64,000 nucleotides of DNA from Limonium bicolor (lineage: Eukaryota; Streptophyta; Magnoliopsida; Caryophyllales; Plumbaginaceae): positions 98,367,298 to 98,431,297 of the forward strand of contig CM041783.1 in assembly GCA_023374045.1 (NCBI GenBank). The letters are read 5' to 3'. The position numbers and the translations under genes were made by a program. Under the pieces are notes generated by a model. That model saw only the letters and a list, made by a program, of their open reading frames with translations, had not been told where the DNA came from and searched no databases. Of the stretch, positions 22,841 through 33,218 are shown piece after piece (the stretch's first letter is position 1; the number at the start of each line of letters is the position of its first letter).

Positions 22841-24379
22841 TTCATTTCCTAAATTAATTCCTAAGTGTTAACAAACTCCATTAATGGTGTATTAGTTCCT
22901 AACACCATTTTAATGTAATTCCCTAGTTAGTTCTATCAAGTCTTGAAGCAAGAAATCATCCTAGGAATTTCTACAATTTTCGCCAAGCATATATGCTCCA
23001 AGGAGGTTCCTAAATTCAACAACAACACAAGGAACAACAAGATCAAGTTAAGGTAAATATTATGTTGAAAAAATCCTAAGTAAATACCTAAATCATTTTC
23101 GAAAATATAAGAGCTTCTAAATCTATATTCTCTTCATTATTTCATGAAGGAAACTTGGATCTACAAACATCACAAGGTGTATCAAAAATACCTTGATAAA
23201 TTCCTAAGGTAAACTCTTGTAAAACTACTCCAAATCTTATTTATAAACTCTTGTTAGAAGTCTAACAAATAGATCTCCTACATATGTATAAGGAGTTCGA
23301 AATACCTTCATCAAAGTAGCATTTGGAGAGCTTGGAGTTCAAGGAGAAATCAAGTGCAAGAATTGTCTTGATTTAAGGGGTAAGTACATATAATTAAGGT
23401 TTATTAAGTTTAAGCTTGATTTAAGCTTCAAACTTTGGTATAAAAATTATATAACCTCTAAATAAATTATGGCCGAAAATATTATGGGTTATATTGTCAA
23501 GGAAATAATTTATAACATATAAGATAAGGTTATTACCTTAAGGTATAAATATGTGTCACAAAAATTAATTATGATACATATATAGTGAAACCGAATTATC
23601 TAAGGACTAAATGTTCTATTTTGAGTTTATAAACATTCTAAGTCATTGGTATAATTTTTAGAAGTGTTATATGGCTTATATACATTTATAAGTATTTATT
23701 ATAAAGTTTAAACCAAGATTTGAAACCATATGGTAAAAGATATTTAAGGCCGAGTAGGAAATATATTATTTACTGATTTTTGAAAATATATAAGTGCATT
23801 AACTTATATTATAAATTTTGGGAACATTAAAAATAGCTACAAGTATTTAAATGGCTAGCTTATAAAGTTATGTGGCTAAAATGTAAATCTTGAAAAGATT
23901 GGTGTATTATAAATGAAAACCGAGAACATAAGGAGTTGTTTGGTATATTTATATTATAATATAAGGTAGGAATTAATATTATGAATTTTGGTGAATTTAA
24001 ATAAGTGTTTAAGTGTTAAAATAACAATTTATAAAGTTTTGGGACTATTATGTAATTATTGAGAAGATTGGAGTATGGCTGAGAATTACTTATGATTTTA
24101 TGGGTATAATAAAGTATTAATTGTGAAATTAAGTCTTGGTCAAAGTGTTGACCAAAAACTTTGGGTTAAAATGATTTATGACATAAAATAATAAGTTTAT
24201 AAAAGTTATGGGGTGAATATGTAATTTATGGAAGTATATATGAAAAATAGAATTTAATATGGGCGGAAATGTAATTTAAAGAAATAAAATATTTAAACTA
24301 TAGTTTATAAGTTAATATGTAGCTTATATAAAGTTTTGGGGTTTAAAAGTGAATAAAGGAGAATATAAGGGAAACCGAA

Positions 24380-24780
24380 AATTTAAGAGATTTATTGGTA
24401 ATTTATAAAGTTTGGTGGTATTAATTGTAATTACCGAAATTAGTAAGAGTATTTGGTGATTTGTAAAAGTAAGGTGGTTAATTAATATTTACAAAGGTTA
24501 ATGTGGGTAATTAGTGAATTATAAAAATTATAAGGTTATTTGGCAATTTATAGAAGTTAATATAACTGTTTTACAATTTCTGAAAATTAATATGGGTGTT
24601 TAGCAAGTTATAAAAGTATATGGTTGTTTGTTAAGTTGTAAGAGTTAATGGGTTCAAATTATAATTACCGGAAACTATATGTGGTTATTTTATAATTTAT
24701 TAAGTTAATGGGTATAAAATATGAATACCGAAATAATAAGGTGGTATTGTAATTTATTAAGGAAAGGGAGTAAAACAGGT
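24380..24780. repeat. AT-rich degenerate short repeat, roughly 55-65 bp
   Basis: Recurring phrases TTATAAAGTT, GGTGGTTA/GTGGTTATTT, TTAATGGGT and AATTACCGAAA suggest decayed tandem units in LTR D. Boundaries are not clear. Confidence 0.4.
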
Positions 24781-26436
24781 TAATATAATGTATTATGGAA
24801 TATTATGAAATATAATATAAAGTTTATGAAATAAAGGTGGTTATAACATTAGTAACTAAATGATATGATATAAATGATAAGTGGAAATAATTATGAGTAT
24901 GTAATTAATGAGGTAAAGATATACCGTATAAATGATAATTCATTATCACATGTGAGCTTCAACATAAAATAATGAACTGGTAGGTTATCTAGAACCATGT
25001 TAAAAAAAGGGGAAAATAAAAGAAATAACGTATTATACGACGAGGTATAAACCATTACAATGACAGTAATAGCTTTAATGTATAGTTATATTAATGTTAC
25101 CCGGTACTGCATGTTTAAAACAGCGTACGGGGAGGACTACTGAAGGAACTTGACAAGCAGCAGTTTCTTGGTGAACGGTATTTAATTGTGTGGTCTGAAT
25201 ATCCTAAGGTATCTAAGTCCAGACATTAATGTTAACTGATTAAGAGCGATATCTGTGATTTTATGTGAATGATATTGTATACTGTGTTGCTCAACCTGTT
25301 GCGTTTTATTTATACGCAAACGTCTTATGACTGGAAGTTTATACATCTAAACTGGAACAAGACTAACAGACCTAAAGGTATTATTGAACCTAATTGTTGG
25401 TCAACTACTATAGTCTTGGTTTAAGGATTGGTTATTATGTCACTGACAAAAAGGGCTAACTTATAAAGAGAGGAATCCAGATCGTTTCGACTTTCTGGTT
25501 GCGCATTGTGATCACTATGAGAGACTCAAGAAGGGAGTCACTCAAAATCCATCAGCCACATTCGGGGATGGCGGAAGGCACTGCCGTTGGTGCACAGGTT
25601 TGACCGGATCGGTCAATTAACCAGGGCCACAGGGCAGCTGGTAAACAGTTCCAATGGAACACAAGGGACATTCGTCCATTAATAAGTTATATATTAAGGT
25701 CTGTCTTAACATGACACTTGAGGTGGAAATTAAATCGAAAGGTTAAATGATTGGTTTAAAGGATAAGAGCCAAGTGACTAACTAACAAGTACAGTTTAAT
25801 ACGCGTATCTTGTTTGGTTCTTGTTATGGTTTATTGATGTGTGATTATTGGTTATTGCTATGGGTTATTGTTGGTGTTGTGTACTATCGTACACTGGTGT
25901 TTGTAGGGGGATTGTTATGTGTTTGTTAAGTGTTTACAGTTATTACTGTTGTTATTGTAAACCGGTATTTCATGTAAAGTATCTAATATCAAGATGGATA
26001 AAACGACTTAAGGAATCCAAATGATTTAAGACTACATTTAGCATACCAGCATTTCGATTGCTGAGCCCTTCAGTGGGCCAAAAATTCCAGGTTATTGAAG
26101 AAGACTCAAGCCGGAGCGTGGGACACGGGGGTAGCTGAAGTGTTTCAACAAACACCGTCGGTTTTATTTTGTATTGTATTAAGGAGGATGTTGTATTCAG
26201 TTAGTTGCTCATTTAGTTGGATTTGGGTTGTAATAATTAGAGTGCTCAGTATCTGTTCATCACAGCGTGAGGAGTTGTAATGTTGGAAAGAGTAAGGATG
26301 CCTTGTTACTCACAAGGGTGAGTGACGGCGTATAACACCAAGGTTAGATAGTTTTATTTTCCGCTGCGATTTGCTATTTATTATGCTACGAGTTATGACG
26401 TCATTACAAGTTTAAGATTAGGGGTGTTACATATAG

Positions 26437-26769
26437 CCACATAAAACCCCTTTCTAAGGCAATTTTTCAAAAATGTGCTTTAAGAGTCCTTAAAGCACAA
26501 TTTGTGTTTTTACTTGTTTTTGAGCTTGGTTTTCTTTGGTAATTGATTTAACATGACCATTAGGATGTTACTAAGGTCTAAGAATGATATTTTGGTGCTA
26601 ACCCAAGTTACTCCAAGCTTAAAGTATGTTTTTGCTTAAATTGCTCTTTATGGTGTTTCCTTGTGTTTTCTTCGGTTTAAATTTTTTCCTAAATGTTCTA
26701 AGGCATTATTTAGCCTTCTTATATCATATTTTATCATCTAAACACCATATCTAGGTTTGGGGTATTTCA
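26437..26769 (-). mobile_element. Solo LTR B, right segment (5' end of the LTR)
   Basis: Remainder of LTR B after D. On the plus strand it ends AGGTTTGGGGTATTTCA, the same terminus as F's LTR start (reverse of TGAAATACCCCAAACC at 35716). It includes the AAAATGTGCTTTAAG...TTAAAGCACA inverted repeat that E, B and F LTRs share. E's integrase resumes at 26770. Confidence 0.85.
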
Positions 26770-27516
26770 TTAGGCGAACTCTATCAAGTGAAGTCAATCT
26801 AACCAGCTCCCCTGAAGGTCTAAGGCACATGCTCTCAGCATGTCCTCCAGTGTCTGGATGGTCCTCTCACTCTGACCGCCGGTCTGAGGATGGAATGCCG
26901 TACTTAGCTTCATCTTTGTACCAAAGGCTTCCTGAATCTGACCCCAGAATCTGGACAAAAATCGAGGATCCCTATCAAACACAATGGTCTTTGGCACACC
27001 ATGGTGTCGGATCACCTCCTTCTGGAAGAGGTTCGCTAACTTCGGGACCTTCCAGGTATCCTTCATAACCACAAAGTTTTCTACCTTCATAAGACGATCC
27101 ACAATGACCCAAATCGTGTTTAGTCCTCCCTTAGTCGGTGGGAGACCGACAACAAAATCCATCGAGATGTCCTCGAACTTCCAGCAAGGAATAGGCATGG
27201 ACTGCACTAATCTGTCGGGTCTCCTGTGCTCAAACTTAACCTTCTGACAGCTCAAGCATCTAGTCATATAGTCGGCTACGTTCTTCTTCATCCCATTCCA
27301 CCAGAAATGGACCTTCAAGTCCTTGTACATCTTCGAAGAGCCTGGGTGGACGGATAAGGACGAGCAATGAGCCTCCTAGAGTATCTTCTCCTTCAGATCA
27401 GGAGAAGACTCCGGAATACATAACCGGCCATTTAATCGAATCAAGCCGTCATCGCTTTGTCGAAAGTCATACTTTTGACCCTCAAAACAACCCTCTACCA
27501 GTTTCTGCCTGATACC
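26770..27516 (-). pseudogene. pol: Element E integrase zinc-binding and catalytic core
   Basis: Inserts the DNA copy into the genome. On the minus strand the HHCC finger (EAHCSSLSVHPG ... CLSCQKVKFEHRRP, about 27240-27375) is complete. The core has MDFVVGLP (first Asp), FDRDPRF (second Asp, with S to F before it) and GGQSERTIQTLE (Glu), with the expected 35-residue spacing between the last two. The usual TKSAHF motif reads MKVENF. The frame is open from 27330 to 26794, and ends at a TGA in the GSWLD block. The next residues (LHLIEFA) lead straight to the B insertion and continue at 1432. Confidence 0.93.
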
Positions 27517-28014
27517 CTACATATACTGGTCGCTATCTTGTGCAGCTCGTATCTCATCGATCAGACTGCCCACCAAAAGAGTGAACAAGGAATGTGCTCG
27601 GCAGCTCAGGGCGTCGGCTACAATGTTTTCCTTGCCCTCCTTATACTTCAGGTCTATGTCATAGTCCTTCAAGAACTCGACCCATCTTCTCTGTCGCATG
27701 TTCAGCTCCTTCTGAGTGAAGAGAAGCTGTAAACTCTTGTGATCAGAGTAGACGATGACTGTCACACCATATAGATAGTGGCGCCAGATCTTCAATACGA
27801 AGACTAATGCGCCCAACTCAAGGTCGTGTGTGGAGTAGTTCACCTCGTGCTTCTTCAACAGTCGGGAGGCGTAGGCAACGACCTTCCCATGCTGCATAAG
27901 CGCACAGCCAAGACCGGATCCAGAGGCATCACAGTATACCTCGAATTCATTGGTGCCCTCGGGGATAGTAAGAACGGGTGCAGATGTCAGGTGATCCTTA
28001 AGTGTCTGAAAGGA
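27517..28014 (-). pseudogene. pol: Element E RNase H
   Basis: RNase H domain with [17 protein letters not shown] (about 27890-27945), [25 protein letters not shown] and IVADALS; all four acidic residues are encoded. A TAG lies near 28009-28014, between the reverse transcriptase connection region and this domain. The rest is open to 27517. It follows RT and precedes integrase as in other gypsy elements. Confidence 0.9.
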
Positions 28015-28887
28015 CTACTCGCACTCAGCAGACCATAAGAACTGAGACTCCTTCTTCATAAGGCTAGTCATCAGTTTGGCCACTTTGGAGAAGTCCTTCA
28101 CGAACCTCCGGTAGTAACCCGCCAAACCTATAAAGCTGCAGATGTCTGTTACCATCTTCGGCCTCGACCAACTCTTCACTGCCTCAATCTTGGCAGGGTC
28201 TACAGATATCCCGCTCTCTAAAATAATGTGTCCAAAGAAAGACATGCTGTCTAACCAAAACACACACTTCAAGAGTTTAGCATACAGCTGATTCTGTCGC
28301 ATAATATCGAATACTCGCCTCAGGTGCAACTCATGATCTTCCTTAGTTTTGGAGTAGACTAAGATATCATCGATAAACACAACGATTGAACTGTCAAGCT
28401 GCTCTCTGAATAAGCGGTTCATTAAGTCCGTAAAAATAGCAGGTGCATTCGACAACCCAAATGGCATGACCGTGAACTCGTAGTGCCCGTACCGAGTCTG
28501 AAATGCTGTCTTCTGGATATCCTCATCAGCTATCCTGATCGGGTGGTAACCAGATCTGAGGTCAATCTTCAAGAAGACCGTGGCTCCTCTCAGCTGATCA
28601 AACAAGTCATCTATCCTCGGCAATGGGTACTTGTTCTTGACGATGACTGCATTCAGTTCACGGTAATCGATGCAAAGCCTCAGACTGCCGTCCTTCTTCT
28701 TGACGAACAGCGCTGGAGCACCCCAAGGAGATACACTAGGTCGGATGAATCCCTTGTCGAGGAGATCCTTCAACTGTAGCTTCAGCTCCTTTATTTCTGC
28801 AGGTGCCATGCGGTAGGGTGCCTTGGCGATAGGCCCCGTACTAGGTAATAGGTCGATGGAGAACTCAACCTCGCGCACAGGCAGCAT
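28015..28887 (-). pseudogene. pol: Element E reverse transcriptase (open over 290 codons)
   Basis: RNA-directed DNA polymerase domain, open for 290 codons. Blocks include [64 protein letters not shown] and the catalytic FIDDILVYS (residues 171-179 of this stretch). The connection region with [10 protein letters not shown] follows. It is the best preserved domain of E. It is labelled pseudogene because stops and frameshifts on both sides break the polyprotein. Confidence 0.93.
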
Positions 28888-29416
28888 GCCTGGCAGCTCA
28901 TCGAGGAATAAGTCGGGAAGTTTTCCATGACTGGGATGTCTGAGTCCATCTCATCACTCTGCCTCGTGTCCTGAATATAACAGTGAAAAGCCTGACTGCC
29001 CTTTCTTATGTCCTTCATCAGGGATAATGTTGACACGATCTTAACAGATGGTTCCTTCCACACACTACGGTATGATACTGTCCTGTCACTCGGCCACTTC
29101 AGCAGTAGTTGATGCTCTGCACAGTGTAGGCGGCCCTTGTGCTTCTATAGCCAGTCCATACCAACAATGACGTCGAAGCCTAAGTTCACGAACTCCACCA
29201 AGTCGATTGGGAACACCTCAGACATAATGCTGACCTGGAGTCCTGTGTACTGTCTGGCACATCTAACTCTCTCCTTAGAAGGAAGAGTGACTGTGAAGTT
29301 TGAGAGCTGCCCGGGGGCTGCCTTCAGTTTCTTTGCAAAAGCAGAAGAGATAAATGAGTGCGAAGCCCCAGAGTCGAACAAGATAGACGCGTTAATACCA
29401 TCGACAGGAAAGGTAC
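28888..29416 (-). pseudogene. pol: Element E aspartic protease and PR-RT linker
   Basis: Retropepsin domain with FDSGASHSFIS (Asp at about 29376-29378) and the later FDVIVGMDWL block (ends 29145). A TAG follows GMDWL at about 29142. The linker to RT then reads in frame until a frameshift near 28918. The upstream edge of this exon-like segment is 29416, next to an intron-like interval (29417-29491). Confidence 0.88.
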
Positions 29417-29491
29417 ATGAGATTTATGTCTCGTATTAATATTGAGTCGAATTATTTAGCTTAGATACTGTCAGTTTGTTAATTGTCATAC
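29417..29491 (-). other. Intron-like interval 4 in element E
   Basis: On the minus strand the coding sequence ...GTCATCACAG meets GTATGACAATTAAC, runs 75 AT-rich bases and ends CTCAT before GTACC. Removing the interval restores the common VITGTFPVDG block. The acceptor would be CTCAG|GT in an ancestor; here it reads CTCAT, so a G to T change has probably destroyed it. Confidence 0.55.
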
Positions 29492-29569
29492 CTGTGATGA
29501 CATTTCCGAACTCTTTGGCTTGCGCCATATCTAAGATGCTCAAGGTACCTTCCTTTTCGGTTTCATGGC
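29492..29569 (-). pseudogene. gag: Short exon-like segment of E between AlkB domain and protease
   Basis: 78 bases flanked by an acceptor-like CTCCAG upstream and a donor-like GTATGA downstream. One frame is open and ends MAQAKEFGNVIT, which joins in frame to TFPVDGINASILFDSGAS of the protease. It fits the gag-protease junction of gypsy elements. It could instead be an exon of the DNA that brought in the AlkB domain. Confidence 0.5.
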
Positions 29570-29689
29570 CTGGAGTTTAGAATAATAGTGTTAACAGATG
29601 GACAACACATGATTACGGGAAATCAAACTCTTATTTCTTTTATCCAACTAGTATTACAACATGGTTACATACTTAGCTAACGAAATACA
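29570..29689. other. Spacer after AlkB stop, intron-like
   Basis: AT-rich 120 bases between the AlkB stop codon and the next exon-like segment, ending in a pyrimidine-containing tract and CTCCAG on the minus strand. No other signal is seen. Confidence 0.4.
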
Positions 29690-30297
29690 TCAGTATTGTC
29701 TGAAAGTTAAATTCAAGCAGTCGGGTCGGATGTGGGTCTCATTCACTAGAGCTGGTGGGGCGGTGTTGAGCTTGATGCTCTTAATTCCATGATACACTAG
29801 TCTCGAGCCTCCACCAAATACCAACACATCCCTGGATTTGAGGACGATCTTACTTGCTAGATCCATCCTCTTCTGGTCTCCATAAACAAATTCGGCATCA
29901 TCACCAATGGAGAATGACACAATCGGTACTCCTCTGGTGATGGACTCGGGTGTCTCGTCCCGACCCTGGTGCAATCCAAGTCTTCCTCCCTTCTTGTAGT
30001 AGTTGATGATGCATACATCGGGTGTCATGTCAGGTAGCAGGTATGTCTCACAGTTTTGGGCGATATCCATCGCTTTCCCCACTAAGGTTTGGAAACTCTC
30101 TAGTATCCTATGTATTGATACGCCATCTATTGTTCTCACCTCTTCGTAAACCCTAGCTTGTGGATCCCAATCCTTGCCTAAGCACATCATGTGCAGTTTC
30201 AACCTCGAACCACTACTAAACATCGGGGTATAAAATCCCCCTAAACCCTTACCCAAAGCTCTACACTCAGCTACTATGGAGATTTGTTCATCTAGGG
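29690..30297 (-). CDS. AlkB-type 2-oxoglutarate/Fe(II) dioxygenase domain (ALKBH1-like, partial, key residues lost)
   Basis: An open frame of about 200 codons on the minus strand, matching the catalytic domain of plant ALKBH1-like proteins, which demethylate nucleic acids. Matching blocks are LGKGLGGFYTPMFSSG, LHMMCLGKDWDPQ, MTPDVCIINYY, GRLGLHQGRDE, VPIVSFSIGDDAEFVYGDQ, DVLVFGG and LNLTFRQY, then a stop. No ATG starts the match; it begins after an acceptor-like CACTAG (30298-30303), so it looks like a last exon without its upstream exons. The iron-binding HxD motif reads HQG (Asp to Gly; residue 98 counting from the TTG at 30256). The second His is kept in VYHGI. The first Arg of the RxNxTxR motif that binds 2-oxoglutarate is Cys. 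An active enzyme is therefore unlikely. It lies inside gypsy element E, between gag and protease, which suggests gene capture or an inserted gene fragment. Confidence 0.85.
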
Positions 30298-30301
30298 CTA
30301 G

Positions 30302-32234
30302 TGTTGAGCAAAATAGTAGTTAAATTATCTTGCTAACTATGGGCAGTGAACCCAATCTTTGTAGGTAGTAAATATACAAAAAGATAAATAAAAATGCATA
30401 AAATGTAAATTGGGGGTTTAGCCAGAGGCAAGCTTGATTTTTAGGATTAGTACAGAAATAATAAATACAGTAAAATAAAGTAAATGGATGGAAAAAAGGT
30501 ATCCTAGGGTAGTGGGGGAATTTCCTAAATTACTTAAACAATTTTATAATCCTGTCTTAATTATTTATTGTCTATTAGAGTTAATAATTGTCAGTTACGA
30601 ACTCTTATTAATAGCCTCAGTATTTTCTGCTCAATCCGGAGTGTAAATACCAAGGTTAATTCCTTTGTGGTACTTTGACTATCTCAAAATCATATGTGAT
30701 AGTTACCAAATAAATGCAGTAGTTTGTCACGCTAAAGCATTTAACAATATTTGCTGAAAGGAATTAAAACAAGTTTAATAAGTGAAACAGGAAATAAATA
30801 TTTATTTAAGTACAGACATTAATTATAATCCTAATTTGCTCTTATTTGTCTGTTTAAGAATTTATCTTGTGGCCTTCCTAAATCAGAGATAAGGACAACT
30901 CTTAATTAATTCAATAAACTTTTTACAATCAGAAAAAGTCTAAAATCATTAATTAGCATTACGCAAGAATTCTTTTTATAACAGCGATGGATTTTATCTG
31001 CTAATCAAGGAGATAATATCTAGCGTTTGTCTTTCTTTGTGGTCTATTCTCAGATTTACAAAATCATTGAAATAAGAGAAACCGTAAATGCATAAAAATG
31101 ATCAGTTGTTAAGCATTTAATAATTTAGAGAGACAAAACAAATATTATAAGCAAACTTGGTATTAATAATAAGTCTGAATTATTTGGGGTCAAACCCCAT
31201 CCTAGGATACGAGTAAAATCACTCAGACATTAACAGTAATAAAAAGAAAGCAGAGATAGCCATTAATTTGGAGACTGCCGGCGGAGACTGGACTGCGATT
31301 CGCTTCTGCTCCAGCTCCCTTTTCCTCTGTTCTTCTTATCGTGCTTCTGCTGTGTGGTGGAATGAAGAATAAAACTAAAATGGAGAAGTGGGAGATAAGA
31401 GGATGGAATGGATCGTAGTCTGATGGAGAGCTTTGGATTATGAGGAAGGGATGATTTATTTGAGCAGAAGCAGCGTGGGTTTTTATAGCAGAAAGGAAGA
31501 GGCAGCAGATAGGTAACACCGCGTGAGGAATTGATTGAGGCGGCAGAAAGAGCTGGATCACGCGTGAAAGGATTTTGCATGTTGATTGCTCATTGATTGC
31601 TCATTAATTGCAGGGGACAGAGCTCACGCGTGAGGGAATTAAGGTAGGCGGTGCGGAGTAGATGGATATGGCAGAATCAAGTTGCAGACGTCGTGCGAAG
31701 AAGAAAACTGGCGCGCGTCATTTTCGGTCTTGTCCGCTTCGCCGTCCGCCTCAGCGTCCGCGTTATTTCATGCGGACAAGACTACAAATGCGCGCGGTCT
31801 CCTCCCTTGTCCGCCTAGGCGTCCGCCTTGTATTACGCGGACACAGAGGCGGTTGCCTCTGTCTCATGTCCGCCCAGCCGTCCGCCTTGTATTACGCGGA
31901 CACAGAGGCGGTTGCCTCTGTCTCACGTCCGCCCAGCCGTCCGCCTTGTATTACGCGGACACACACGTGGTCGTGACTTATTTTCTTCAAGCTTTGACCG
32001 GCTCTAGATTCTTCGTTTGGACTCCGTTTTCTGAGCCGTTTTGTCTATGCATTCGTCTCTTCATCTACTTTACTTTCAGCTTGGTTTTCCTCATGTTTAA
32101 ACAATAAATTTGTGAGATAATAATAAAACATAAACTAGAGGAAAAACTAACCGAAGTGGAGAAATGAGCAAGAAAGTGTTAATATAATATATAAAATACA
32201 CCTATAAAACATGCTCATTTGGACACTTATCACA
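30302..32234 (-). mobile_element. LTR of a second-lineage element (Tat/Athila-like style), truncated insertion
   Basis: On the minus strand a purine run GTGTGGGGG (about 32235-32245) is followed by TGATAAGTGTCCAAATG, a typical LTR start. The other end is plus-strand TGTTGAGC at 30302. Length is about 1.93 kb. A coding-free 3' tail of the same element lies to the right (to about 32592). No matching second LTR or TSD is seen, so it is the 3' remnant of a larger insertion into E. It ends five bases from the AlkB exon. The AT-rich part 30320-31220 contains no gene. The overlapping ORFs at 31223-31580 are not supported. Confidence 0.65.
31727..31975. repeat. GTCCGC/GCGGAC hairpin array (about 60-bp period)
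   Basis: Tandem units begin near 31805, 31866 and 31925, with an older one at 31727. Each has GTCCGCC..CGTCCGCCTTGT, then ATTACGCGGACA; two units are joined by the hairpin AGAGGCGGTTGCCTCT. ORFs at 31662-32107 read through this array. Confidence 0.88.
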
Positions 32235-32592
32235 CCCCCACACTTATCTTTTTGCTTGTCCTCAAGCAAAACCATGTACCCAAACAAGTAGGGAATGCTC
32301 AATATTAACAAATACTATTATAGGAACTCTCAGAGAAGTATCATGCCCGGTTTGACAACATGACACAACTCGCCAGGGTACTCCCGTCTTTCCTTCATGG
32401 GTCTAGGTGATCTCGGTCTTGAGAAAGTGGGGTAGCAGATATCGAAGTCTCCTAAGAGATATAAATGGTTTCCTAAGTGAGTGGTTTGCCTAAAGCGGTA
32501 ATTAAAACACACATGCATGCTAAGATAAGGCGTTTAACACTTAGTCATGCTTTCATACAGTGGTTTAAGGTTTCACAAGCAAACCTTCACCG
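32235..32592 (-). mobile_element. 3' tail of the second-lineage element with polypurine tract
   Basis: The minus strand reads a non-coding stretch with CAAGACCGAGATCACCTAG and GGGAGTACCCTGG, then CTTGAGGACAAGCAAAAAG and GTGTGGGGG. This tail style precedes LTRs of Tat/Athila-like and related plant elements. The right edge, where E's gag resumes, is placed near 32592 at GGTGAAG|GTTTGC and is approximate. Confidence 0.55.
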
Positions 32593-32920
32593 CGCTGAGT
32601 ACTCGTACCAGCGCCCGCAGCTCCCGTTGCATTCAGTGTCCTATTCCCCGGCAGGCTTGTCTTCTATGTTTGTTGCTGCCCCTTTGGGCCCGTGGATGCC
32701 TTCCCATTCTGGCCACCTAGAGCTCCAGCTCCACTAGACGCTACGCTCTGAGTGCCCTTAGCTGGGCGGTACACTCGGCACTCCGGGTTTGCGAAGCACT
32801 CGAAAGATCGGTGACCCTTCTTCCCATAATGGTGGCAGTCCACTGCTTGCCCGGCGTAGTCTACACCCGGGTGGTCTTTACCACAACGCTTGCAATGCCA
32901 GTGGCGCTGGGGTGTAGAAC
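32593..32920 (-). pseudogene. gag: Element E gag zinc-knuckle segment
   Basis: Nucleocapsid part of E gag. The minus strand reads GSTPQRHWHCKRCGKDHPG..., with two CCHC-type knuckles, each missing one ligand: CKRCGKDHPGVDY (last Cys is Tyr) and CHHYGKKGHRSFEC (second Cys is Tyr). A Gly/Ser/Gln-rich tail follows, with an in-frame TAG near 32661. RNA binding is probably impaired. Confidence 0.85.
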
Positions 32921-32994
32921 CTATTATCACACAATGATTTGGATCAATAAAGGGAAAGGTTGCTAAGTAACATATTCACCACTTATTTTATGAC
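32921..32994 (-). other. Intron-like interval 3 in element E gag
   Basis: Between the Lys-rich exon and the zinc-knuckle exon there are 60-74 AT-rich bases ending GATAATAG|G on the minus strand. Donor choices are GTCATAAAAT (32994), GTGGTG (32982) or GTGAATATG (32979). None restores the frame exactly, so a small indel or a different boundary is needed. Confidence 0.45.
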
Positions 32995-33133
32995 GCTAGA
33001 TCTCTTTCCCTTTGGGGGTGCAGATCTAAGAGGCTGCACATCATAAGTAGGCCCGGTCAGCTGCGGGACCTTCTCCTTGCCCTTCTGACTGGCCTGCTCC
33101 TTCTTCTTCTCCTTCCAGGAGAACTTCTTCTTC
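32995..33133 (-). pseudogene. gag: Element E gag, basic Lys-rich exon
   Basis: Minus-strand open segment with KKKKFSWKEKKKEQ, QKGKEKVPQLTGPTYDV and APPKGKRSS. Such a basic stretch lies between the capsid domain and the zinc knuckles in many plant gypsy gags. It joins in frame (phase 2) to the previous segment once the 85-base interval at 33134-33218 is removed. Confidence 0.7.
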
Positions 33134-33218
33134 CTGTTATCGTCAAAGAGTTAGGAGTTGCAGATATAAAGGCAGGCAAGCAAGCAAAGTAGTTTAATAA
33201 CTTAAAATCGGTTCTTAC
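33134..33218 (-). other. Intron-like interval 2 in element E gag
   Basis: 85 bases on the minus strand, GTAAGAACCG...GACGATAACAG, AT-rich with a pyrimidine-rich 3' half. Donor and acceptor agree with the plant GT-AG consensus. Removal joins GGSKGG to KKKKFSW in frame; retention adds stops. Confidence 0.7.

Larger units (their letters stand above)
21650..26431 (+). mobile_element. Solo LTR D, right segment
   Basis: Rest of plus-strand LTR D after the C insertion, ending AGGGGTGTTACA at 26431 with TSD TATAG at 26432-26436. With 5207-5876 (less the duplicated bases) the LTR is about 5.45 kb. Its 3' end (GTTACTCACAAGGGTGAGTGACG ... TTTTCCGCTGC) resembles the 3' ends of the G and E LTRs, so these are relatives. 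It contains a 160-bp degenerate repeat (about 22150-22840) and a very AT-rich zone of weak repeats (about 23480-24920). No primer-binding site or pol follows, so it is a solo LTR. No gene is seen. Confidence 0.83.

Noticed and set aside
29690..30297. AlkB domain being of plant-virus origin
   Set aside because: The blocks (GGFYTP, MMCLGKDWDP, RLNLTFRQY-like end) fit cellular plant ALKBH1-like proteins, and no viral replicase sequence is next to it. A tree would be needed for proof.
31223..31580. Two overlapping minus-strand ORFs of 105-112 codons
   Set aside because: They overlap in different frames in an LTR leader zone, are rich in Ser/Pro/Ile, and show no recognised domain.
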